Shown: positions 7,632 to 13,572 of the stretch, piece after piece
How the letters are laid out: the number at the start of each line of letters is the position of its first letter
How positions within the stretch are numbered: position 1 is the stretch's first letter
DNA from: Rickettsiales bacterium
Lineage (GTDB): Bacteria > Pseudomonadota > Alphaproteobacteria > TMED127
Direction: 5' to 3'
DNA: 14,339 nt
Assembly (NCBI GenBank): GCA_002690875.1
Contig: NZGH01000002.1
Coordinates: forward strand, 1-14,339
Program-made: the position numbers and the translations under genes
Notes under the pieces: model-generated
Databases searched by the model: none
Told to the model about the DNA's origin: nothing
What the model saw: only the letters and a program-made list of their open reading frames with translations

Positions 7632-8785
7632 TGCACCTGAATTTTGAAGAAATTATAAAAGATAATAATTTACCAGAGCCTGGTTCAAGAATAGTTGTTG
7701 CTATGTCTGGGGGTGTCGATTCGTCAGTAACTGCTGCTATATTAAAAAATGCTGGATATGATGTTGTTGGTGTTACAATGAAGCTTCATAGCTCAAAAAT
7801 TTCAAATAAGACTAAAACCTGCTGTTCTGGTTTGGATATTGCTGATGCTCGAAACGTTTCAAAAAAACTTGGAATCAAACACTATATCATTAACCTTGAA
7901 GAGCGATTTAAAAGTACTGTAATTGATGATTTTGTTAATAGCTACAAAAAAGGTGAGACCCCAATTCCTTGCATTAGGTGTAACCAAACAGTCAAATTTG
8001 TAGATTTAATTAACTTTACAGAATCTTTGCAATGCAAACATCTTGCAACAGGACATTACATAAAAAGGATAGAAGATAAAAATGGAATTCATTTATTTTG
8101 TGCAGACGATAATAGAAAAGATCAAAGCTACTTTCTCTTTGCAACAACTCAAGAACAACTAAAGATTTTAAGATTTCCCCTAGGAAATTTTAAAAAATCA
8201 GAAATTCGTGAAATCGCAAAACTTTATAAACTTGGCGTTGAAGATAAAAAGGACAGTCAAGACATTTGCTTTATTCCTAACGGTGATTATAAAAAGTTTT
8301 TGTTAAAAAATGATCACATTAGAATTGAAAAAGGTTTGATTGAAACTACAGATGGTTTAGTTATTGGAGAGCACAACGGGATTGCTAATTACACTATTGG
8401 TCAAAGGAAAGGAATTGGAATTGGTAATATAAAGGGTTTGACAGAAAATAAACCCTTGTATGTTATTGATATTGATAAAAAAAATAATAAAATTATAGTT
8501 GGTTACAAAGAAAAGTTAGCAAAATATTTTATTCATATTAAAGAGGTTAACTTTCTTTCTCAAAATATTCCAAAAGAAAGTTTTGATGCTTACGTAAAAG
8601 TAAGATCAAGAAAAACTTTAATCTCAGCATGTATAAAAAAGATTTCAGATAAATGTAAAACAGCAACAGTTGAGTTAAAAAAGCCAGAGTTTGGGATAGC
8701 TCCAGGACAGGCTTGTGTTTTTTATAATAATAAAAAAAAAATGATAGGTGGCGGCTGGATATATTCAGGCGAGAAAATTATTTAA
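7631..8785 (+). CDS. mnmA: tRNA 2-thiouridylase MnmA (TrmU)
   Basis: MnmA makes 2-thiouridine at position 34 of tRNA-Lys, Glu and Gln, using ATP and a persulfide derived from IscS. The 384-aa protein has the PP-loop SGGVDSS (26-32) and the catalytic cysteine C114 in PCIRCN. Other motifs are the tRNA/ATP-site ATGHY (139-143), the DQSYFL motif (164-169), and the second catalytic cysteine C213 in DSQDICF. The C-terminal beta-barrel ends with APGQACVFY. The CCSG segment (64-67) and PCxxCN motif resemble alphaproteobacterial rather than enterobacterial MnmA. It is the last gene of the isc operon and overlaps iscX by one base, so it shares IscR control unless an internal promoter exists. Its 3' end overlaps the convergent egtE end by 8 bp. 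Confidence 0.97.
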   Translation: MHLNFEEIIKDNNLPEPGSRIVVAMSGGVDSSVTAAILKNAGYDVVGVTMKLHSSKISNKTKTCCSGLDIADARNVSKKLGIKHYIINLEERFKSTVIDDFVNSYKKGETPIPCIRCNQTVKFVDLINFTESLQCKHLATGHYIKRIEDKNGIHLFCADDNRKDQSYFLFATTQEQLKILRFPLGNFKKSEIREIAKLYKLGVEDKKDSQDICFIPNGDYKKFLLKNDHIRIEKGLIETTDGLVIGEHNGIANYTIGQRKGIGIGNIKGLTENKPLYVIDIDKKNNKIIVGYKEKLAKYFIHIKEVNFLSQNIPKESFDAYVKVRSRKTLISACIKKISDKCKTATVELKKPEFGIAPGQACVFYNNKKKMIGGGWIYSGEKII

Positions 8786-9911
8786 TTTTTCTTGTAAAAT
8801 TATTTATACATGAAACTAAATAGTCTACTTCCTTTTTTTTATTAAAGTAATGAAATGAGACTCTTACGATATCATCTAATTTTTTTTTTTTAAAATAATG
8901 AGTTGAAGTTTGAAAAGTTGAAATAGATGTTATTATTTTTTTTTTTTTTAAAAAAGAAAAAACATCATAAGACTTTTTGCCTTTAATTGAGAAAGTATTA
9001 ATACCTGATATTAATTTTTCATTTTCATAAACTGTTATAAAGGGGTTTGATAATACTTTTTTTCTAAAATATTTACTTAAATTTTTTATAATTAACTCTA
9101 TTTTTTTATGACCAAGTTTATTAAATTTTTCTATAGCTTTTGAAAGTCCAATTTTTAATGAAGGTGAATATTCAAACGTCTCAAATATATTTTGATTATT
9201 TATCACTGAAAGATTTTTTCCAATTACTTTTGATTTCGATGTATCAATTATTTTTGGAATAATTTTTTTTTGAATAGAATCTTTTATAAAAATTAGACCC
9301 GTTCCTCTTGGTCCTCGCAAATATTTTCTACCAGAACATACGAGGGCATCACACATATTTTTTTTTACATTTAATTTTAAATGTCCAGCTGATTGACATG
9401 CATCAATTAAGAAAATAATCTTTGAATCAATTTTTTTTATAAATTTTCCAAGTTTTTCTATGTCAACTATATTTCCGCATTGTGAGGCAATGTGACATAC
9501 AGCAACTAAAACTGTATGTTTATCAATTTTTTTTTTTAAGTCTTCAAAGGAAATCTCTCCATTTTCTTTTAATTTACTTACTCTTACATTAAGATTGTTG
9601 TTAATAAGACTGATATAATTACTTCCATATTCATTGTCAAAGATGACTATATTTGAATTTTTTTTAATAGTTAACGAATTGATAAATAAATTCCATCCAT
9701 ATGTTGTGCTTTGTACAAAAGAAATTTCTTCAGGTTTGCAATTTAAAAGTTTTGAAGCATTTAAATAGAATCTATCTAAAACATTTTTTTTCGATTGCTC
9801 TACATAATATCCAGATATTTCCGTCTCAAGTTTCAGATATTTAGAGATATCATTTGTAGTTGACGGATCTAAAAGACTTGCACCTGCATTATTAAAATTT
9901 ATAAAATTCAA
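8778..9911 (-). CDS. egtE: PLP-dependent class V enzyme, probable EgtE C-S lyase
   Basis: EgtE cleaves the hercynylcysteine sulfoxide C-S bond to give ergothioneine. This 377-aa protein is a class V aminotransferase-fold enzyme. The PLP lysine is K196 in CSGRKYLRGPRGTG, and D170 with Q173 (DACQSAG) contact the cofactor ring. FNNAGASL (6-13) opens the protein as in EgtE and isopenicillin-N-epimerase-like members. It is not a second IscS, because the catalytic-cysteine loop is absent. Function comes mainly from context, since it is last in an egtB-egtD-egtE operon; another C-S lyase role is possible. The start is TTG, overlapping the egtD stop (TTGA), and no early ATG is available. The sequence is very Lys/Ile/Asn-rich and contains in-frame runs of 12 and 14 T on the plus strand. 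Confidence 0.8.
   Translation of the reverse strand: MNFINFNNAGASLLDPSTTNDISKYLKLETEISGYYVEQSKKNVLDRFYLNASKLLNCKPEEISFVQSTTYGWNLFINSLTIKKNSNIVIFDNEYGSNYISLINNNLNVRVSKLKENGEISFEDLKKKIDKHTVLVAVCHIASQCGNIVDIEKLGKFIKKIDSKIIFLIDACQSAGHLKLNVKKNMCDALVCSGRKYLRGPRGTGLIFIKDSIQKKIIPKIIDTSKSKVIGKNLSVINNQNIFETFEYSPSLKIGLSKAIEKFNKLGHKKIELIIKNLSKYFRKKVLSNPFITVYENEKLISGINTFSIKGKKSYDVFSFLKKKKIITSISTFQTSTHYFKKKKLDDIVRVSFHYFNKKKEVDYLVSCINNFTRKIK
8880..8949 (-). repeat. 12- and 14-base homopolymers inside egtE
   Basis: The plus strand shows T runs at 8880-8891 (12) and 8936-8949 (14). On the coding strand they are poly-A, encoding lysine stretches KKKK. At these lengths the frame is intact. Slippage of one base in either run would truncate the C-terminal part of the enzyme. 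Confidence 0.85.
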
Positions 9912-10879
9912 TTATCTAATACCTTTAAGAAAAAAATACCAAAATAATTTTTTTGATCCGTTAAAAAATCAATCTTTTTATAGCCAGATGATATCACTAA
10001 TCTTTCAAACTCTTCGGCAGAATATTTATGAGAATTTTCAGTATGAATGGACTCTCCTTTGAGTATTTTTAAGTCATAATTTTTTAAAGATATATTTTGG
10101 TTTTGTCTACTAATTAAGTGCATCTCAATTCTTTTTTTTTTTTCGTTAAAATATGCCTTATGATCAAAATTATTAATATTAAATTTACTGCCGATTTTTT
10201 TATTTATTCCAATTAATATATTTTTATTAAATTTAGCAGTAATACCTTTGGAATCATTATATGCTCTTTCCATAATTAATTTATCTTTTCTAAGATCAAC
10301 ACCAATAATTAGAAAACTATTTTTACCAAGAATCTTTTTAAAACCCATTAATAATTTGCGTGCATCAATTTCAGAAAAATTGCCGATAGTTGAACCTGGA
10401 AAAAAACCAATTTTTTTTGAATTATCTTTGATGACCTTATTAATAGATTCTAATTGGTGTAAATCTGCGCAAATTGCTTTTACGTTTAGACTCGGAAATT
10501 GTTTTGCTATTTCTTTTGCGTTTACTATTAAAAAATTATAACTAATATCAATTGGAATATACTCTTTGGGATTGTTTAGTGCATTCAAGAGCTTTTTAAT
10601 TTTTTTGTTTGAGCCACTTCCAAACTCAATTATTGAAGCATTCGATGGCAGGCTATTTTTAAAAGAATATTTTTGACTTTCAATAATTTCAATTTCTGTT
10701 CTTGTTGGATAATACTCTTTAAGTTCTGAAATCATATCGAATAATTTGGAGCCTTTTTCATCATAAAAGTATTTGGAATTAATTTTCTTTTGTTCGGAGT
10801 TTTTTAAATCAGAAATTATTTCGCTATCGTCTTCTTGATCATTATCTTTAAAATTATATATATCTAAATTTTCTATCAT
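9908..10879 (-). CDS. egtD: L-histidine N-alpha-trimethyltransferase
   Basis: EgtD uses three S-adenosylmethionine to convert histidine to hercynine, the first step of ergothioneine synthesis. The 323-aa protein matches the family in length (about 320) and in order of motifs. YFYDEKGSKLF (37-47) and YYPTRTE (56-62) form the histidine site, and EFGSGS (85-90) is the SAM glycine loop. D111 and D139 are further SAM contacts. GSTIGNF (162-168) has the substrate-binding Asn167, and AYND (206-209) has the substrate tyrosine. E281 and S283 (HTENSHKY) match the glutamate/serine pair that recognises the imidazole in mycobacterial EgtD. The ATG start overlaps the egtB TGA (ATGA). A 12-base homopolymer at 10132-10143 encodes KKKK. 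Confidence 0.95.
   Translation of the reverse strand: MIENLDIYNFKDNDQEDDSEIISDLKNSEQKKINSKYFYDEKGSKLFDMISELKEYYPTRTEIEIIESQKYSFKNSLPSNASIIEFGSGSNKKIKKLLNALNNPKEYIPIDISYNFLIVNAKEIAKQFPSLNVKAICADLHQLESINKVIKDNSKKIGFFPGSTIGNFSEIDARKLLMGFKKILGKNSFLIIGVDLRKDKLIMERAYNDSKGITAKFNKNILIGINKKIGSKFNINNFDHKAYFNEKKKRIEMHLISRQNQNISLKNYDLKILKGESIHTENSHKYSAEEFERLVISSGYKKIDFLTDQKNYFGIFFLKVLDN
10132..10143 (-). repeat. 12-base homopolymer inside egtD
   Basis: Twelve T on the plus strand (poly-A on the coding strand) encode lysines near residues 247-250, just before the conserved RIEMH segment. The frame is intact at this length. Confidence 0.85.
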
Positions 10880-12102
10880 TTTAAATCACCAGCTAATCTT
10901 AGTCCTGAAAATTGCCACCTGTCAGATGGATAATAAAAATTTCTATAGGTCGATCGAATATGATTTTTTGGAGTTGCGTATGAACCACCTTTTAAAACAA
11001 ATTGATTACACATGAATTTTTGGTTGTATTCAGATAATTTTTCACTGAAAGGTTTATAACCAGCGTAAGGTAGGTAATTACTACTTGTCCAACACCATAA
11101 GTTACCGTAAGAATTTTCCGTGGCATTTTCATTATTAATTGAGATTTCTTTGAAATTTGCATTTTCTAATAGATTCCCTTTTTTTTTATTCTGAGTTAAA
11201 AAATATTCAATTTCAAATTCAGTTGGTAATCGTTTTTTTTTAAACCGACTGAAGGCATCTGCTTCATAAAAACTTATATGTGAAACTGGTTCGGACCCAT
11301 CAATTCTCTCTACTCCAAAAAAAGAAAACTTAAACTTATTATCAAGCCAATATAAGGGTTTTTTAACATCATATTTTTTTATGAAGTTCCATCCATCAGA
11401 TAACCACAATTCAGGTCTGTTATACCCATCGTTATTTATAAACTCTAACCATTCATTATTTGATACGAAGTCTATATTAAGTTCGAAAGGACAAATTTCG
11501 ACTGAATTTGTGGGTGATTCGTTATCATAATGAAATGAATTATCAGTAACCCCAAAATTAAATAAAGTTTTTGTCTTATTTTTCCATAAGATATGTTTGT
11601 GATTTTTTCTTTTATTTTTTTTAGGTTTAAGATATTCAGGTTTAAGGGGATTATTGAAAAAATTATTAAGCACATCCATAAGAATTAGTTCTTGGTGTTG
11701 TTGTTCATGATTAATTCCAAGTTCAATCAAAAATTTAAATTTCGGTGTAAGGTTTTTTTTATCCAGTAAATCAGTAATGTTTTGGTCAACATGTTTACGG
11801 TATTTAATAACATGCTTCAGTAATGGTCTATTAATTGTTCCTCTTTTTTCTTTTGGGTTATATGTTCCTACACCATTATAGTATGAATTGAAAATATAAT
11901 TAAAGGACTTATCAAATTTTTTATAGTCTTTACTTTTCTGAAGTATAAAGTTTTCAAAAAACCAAGTTGTATGACCTAAATGCCATTTAATTGGACTTAC
12001 AAAATCATTCGATTGTACAATCATATCCTCAGGTTCAAGTTTTGACACTAATTCAGTTGTTTTCTTTCTGACTTTTAAAAAATTTGAAATTAAAAAACTC
12101 AA
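10876..12102 (-). CDS. egtB: Ergothioneine sulfoxide synthase EgtB
   Basis: EgtB is a non-haem iron enzyme that couples hercynine to a cysteine thiol with O2, forming the C-S bond and a sulfoxide. In the 408-aa protein the N-terminal DinB-like domain provides the iron histidines H44 (WHLGHTTW) and H132/H136 (NHEQQHQE). The C-terminal formylglycine-generating-enzyme-like domain contains PVSHISFYEADAF, LPTEFEIE and NLWCWTSS, and ends RNFYYPSDRWQFSGLRLA. NSYYNGVG (72-79) has the double tyrosine reported for the EgtB type that takes cysteine directly. No egtA or egtC is in the window, which agrees with a cysteine donor, but that is inference. The start is TTG, preceded at 5 bp by GGAG; the nearby ATG is out of frame. 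It is first in the minus-strand egt operon. Confidence 0.95.
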   Translation of the reverse strand: MSFLISNFLKVRKKTTELVSKLEPEDMIVQSNDFVSPIKWHLGHTTWFFENFILQKSKDYKKFDKSFNYIFNSYYNGVGTYNPKEKRGTINRPLLKHVIKYRKHVDQNITDLLDKKNLTPKFKFLIELGINHEQQHQELILMDVLNNFFNNPLKPEYLKPKKNKRKNHKHILWKNKTKTLFNFGVTDNSFHYDNESPTNSVEICPFELNIDFVSNNEWLEFINNDGYNRPELWLSDGWNFIKKYDVKKPLYWLDNKFKFSFFGVERIDGSEPVSHISFYEADAFSRFKKKRLPTEFEIEYFLTQNKKKGNLLENANFKEISINNENATENSYGNLWCWTSSNYLPYAGYKPFSEKLSEYNQKFMCNQFVLKGGSYATPKNHIRSTYRNFYYPSDRWQFSGLRLAGDLK

Positions 12103-12276
12103 TTTTTCTCCATTATTGTAATTTTATGTAAATTTTATAATTAAGACATTCTAAAGTAATATGATTATTTATAAATTTTTAATGGTTATCAATAAAATAA
12201 AAAATTATTTACTATATACTTGAAACTATTTGTTATTTGGGCAATATTCGATTAATTAAAAAATCTCTTATCAAGT
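12103..12276. other. Intergenic region between egtB and tRNA-Met
   Basis: This 174-bp A+T-rich gap separates the divergent egtB and tRNA-Met genes and must hold both promoters. For egtB only the ribosome binding site (GGAG, minus strand, plus-strand CTCC at 12108-12111) is clear. A TATAAA-like -10 on the minus strand near 12134-12141 cannot be told from background. No coding frame is convincing. Confidence 0.6.
12220..12248 (+). promoter_or_regulatory. Possible promoter of tRNA-Met
   Basis: TTGAAA (12220-12225, one mismatch to the -35 consensus) is followed after 17 bp by AATATT (12243-12248, four of six matches). Initiation would be about 20 bases before the tRNA. This is a weak call in such A+T-rich DNA. 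Confidence 0.3.
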
Positions 12277-12353
12277 GGCGGAGTAGCTCAGGTGGTTAGA
12301 GCAGCGGAATCATAATCCGCGTGTCGGGGGTTCAAGTCCCTCCTCCGCTACCA
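12277..12353 (+). tRNA. tRNA-Met (CAT), elongator
   Basis: The 77-nt gene folds into a full cloverleaf. The acceptor strand GGCGGAG pairs with CTCCGCT (with a G-U at 1-72). The D arm is GCTC/GAGC. The anticodon stem GCGGA/TCCGC carries loop ATCATAA with CAT at 12311-12313. The T arm is CGGGG/TTCAAGT/CCCTC-type, and CCA is encoded. The G1-U72 end and the stem sequence fit the elongator, not the initiator, which has a mismatched first pair and GGG-CCC in the anticodon stem. A lysidine-modified tRNA-Ile2 also has CAT but differs in acceptor sequence. Confidence 0.95.
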
Positions 12354-12393
12354 TAAAACCAATGACTTACATGGAGCTCTTAAACCTGTTAAA

Positions 12394-12429
12394 AGTTTAC
12401 TACGGTTTACTATTAGTGAGTAGTAAACT
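12394..12429. repeat. Clustered GTTTACTA copies downstream of tRNA-Met
   Basis: GTTTACTA occurs at 12395-12402 and again at 12405-12412, ten bases apart. Its reverse complement TAGTAAAC is at 12421-12428. The outer copies extend to a 9-bp inverted repeat (AGTTTACTA / TAGTAAACT). The inner pair gives an 8-bp stem with an 8-base loop. No T-tract follows, so it is not an ordinary terminator. The cause is unknown; protein-binding sites or an integration relic next to the tRNA are possible. Confidence 0.6.
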
Positions 12430-12577
12430 ATAAGTGAAAAGCCAACTGTAAATAAGTCTTATTAACTAGCAGATACAAATATTAAAAAACTAGAAAATAA
12501 TGGAGTAGGCGTTTTTATAAATGTTTCGGCCTAGAAAGTTTATATGTTAAAAAATACTAATCATTTGGTTAAACTAT

Positions 12578-12823
12578 ATGAAAGACTTTCTAAAAATATT
12601 TAAATGGTTAGAAAGGAATATGTTCAAACTCATATTTATTCTTATTGGTGTAATTATAATTTATACCATTATTATTTTTTTGGTTCCTATCTTTCAGTTT
12701 GCGGGGTTTATTGGTGACGGTTTTAATACAATGCAAAACATATTTCAAGAAGTGGAAAAGTATATAAAAGAGTTTGAATGGCAAAAAGAACTTCCATCAT
12801 CACCTAATGATAACTCAGTTTAA
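12578..12823 (+). CDS. Small single-pass membrane protein, unknown function (81 aa)
   Basis: I do not recognise this protein. Residues 1-15 are basic and amphipathic (KDFLKIFKWLERN). Residues 16-44 form one long hydrophobic membrane segment (FKLIFILIGVIIIYTIIIFL, then VPIFQFAGF). Residues 45-81 are a polar, acidic tail with a likely helix (TMQNIFQEVEKYIKEFEWQKE). This organisation, with positive charges before the membrane segment, looks like a real small membrane protein and not a chance frame. No clear ribosome binding site is seen before the ATG, and no neighbour suggests a role. It stands alone between the tRNA and the cytochrome gene. Confidence 0.55.
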   Translation: MKDFLKIFKWLERNMFKLIFILIGVIIIYTIIIFLVPIFQFAGFIGDGFNTMQNIFQEVEKYIKEFEWQKELPSSPNDNSV

Positions 12824-13220
12824 ATTTTTGGTTTTAAAATAAATCTACTAAATAATTTTTTGTATTTTAAAATTTAAAATAAACGCTACATCATTAAAAT
12901 TATTAGTGAAATAAAAGTTCCAATTATTATAAATCTCAACAACATATCTATTTTTACAATTTTTAAATTTATATTTTAACTGATAATGTATTTAATTCAT
13001 AAATCAAAGCTAATTTGGTGAGTATTTTATAATTTTACAGCGTTATAATGTAACATATACGTTGCACTCAGGATTAAGACAGAAATTAAACGCAGTAGCT
13101 AAAAAAATTTAAATTTAATTTCAAAAGATATGTTGAAATTTGAGGTAAACTCTATTAGATTTATACTAAATCAATCTTTAACGCTTGGTTATTAGTGATT
13201 AAGTATAGGTTTGCTGTTTT
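12824..13220. other. 397-bp intergenic region without a convincing gene
   Basis: The stretch is very A+T-rich with several short A/T palindromes, such as the perfect 17-bp one at 12864-12880. A GTTATAATGTAAC near-palindrome lies at 13042-13054. The right end probably holds the cytochrome promoter. No RNA gene or conserved coding frame was recognised on either strand. The region is unusually long for this compact window. Confidence 0.6.
13140..13167 (+). promoter_or_regulatory. Possible promoter of the cytochrome c / PQQ dehydrogenase unit
   Basis: TTGAGG (13140-13145) and TATACT (13162-13167) are separated by 16 bp and would give a leader of about 47 bases. The -10 matches five of six consensus bases and the -35 four of six. 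TTGAAA at 13133-13138 is an alternative -35 with a poorer -10. Confidence 0.3.
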
Positions 13221-13544
13221 ATGAAACATATTTATATTGCTTTATTTTTATCCTTCTTCTTTGTTTCCAACAAAGCTATTAGTGGTGACCCAGAAGCAGG
13301 AAAAGCAAGATATGCTCAGAATTGTGGTAATTGCCATGGTCCTGGGGGAATGGGACTAGCGAGCTATCCGAGAATTTCTGGCAAAGAGGTTCCCTATCTA
13401 ACTGAAAGACTTAAAACTTACAGGGCGGGGACTAAAGTTGGACCTAATTCAGACTTAATGATTATGATGGCTAAGCCATTAACCGATTTAGAGATTGACA
13501 ATCTAGCTGCTTACTTAGCAAGTGATCCAGCTGGTAAAAAATAA
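13221..13544 (+). CDS. Periplasmic class I cytochrome c (c553-like)
   Basis: This is a small soluble electron carrier. The 107-aa precursor has a signal peptide (residues 1 to about 21, hydrophobic YIALFLSFFFVS, probable cleavage after AIS). The mature part has one haem c site, CGNCH, at 35-39, followed by the GPGGMGLASYPRISG loop typical of small cytochromes of the c553/c4-domain kind. The distal ligand is one of M80, M82 or M83 (DLMIMMAKPLTDLEI). It ends with NLAAYLAS, the last conserved helix. It lies 28 bp before the PQQ dehydrogenase gene, so it is a likely electron acceptor for that enzyme (inference). The ribosome binding site is weak. Confidence 0.92.
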   Translation: MKHIYIALFLSFFFVSNKAISGDPEAGKARYAQNCGNCHGPGGMGLASYPRISGKEVPYLTERLKTYRAGTKVGPNSDLMIMMAKPLTDLEIDNLAAYLASDPAGKK

Positions 13545-13572
13545 TATTAACATTAAGTGGAGGATATTTTTA

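Noticed and set aside
11472..11675. Second frame inside egtB, and the plus-strand frame 10248-10541 inside egtD
   Set aside because: They overlap conserved enzymes completely and look like products of A+T-rich composition.
12277..12353. tRNA-Ile2 (CAT with lysidine) as an alternative identity
   Set aside because: Acceptor and anticodon stems fit elongator tRNA-Met better than the GGACC-type Ile2.
12371..12433. 20-residue frame downstream of tRNA-Met
   Set aside because: It is encoded largely by the GTTTACTA repeats, with no ribosome binding site or recognised similarity.
12506..12533. TAGGC/GCCTA inverted repeat
   Set aside because: A 5-bp stem with an 18-base loop and no T-tract is too weak for a terminator or an RNA element.
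12864..12880. Perfect A/T-only palindrome ATTTTAAA A TTTAAAAT
   Set aside because: Low-complexity A/T palindromes are expected by chance here, and there is no flanking context to support an operator or terminator.
12886..12945. Minus-strand 19-residue hydrophobic frame (MLLRFIIIGTFISLIILMM)
   Set aside because: It could be a tiny membrane peptide, but it has no ribosome binding site and is short enough to be chance in this composition.
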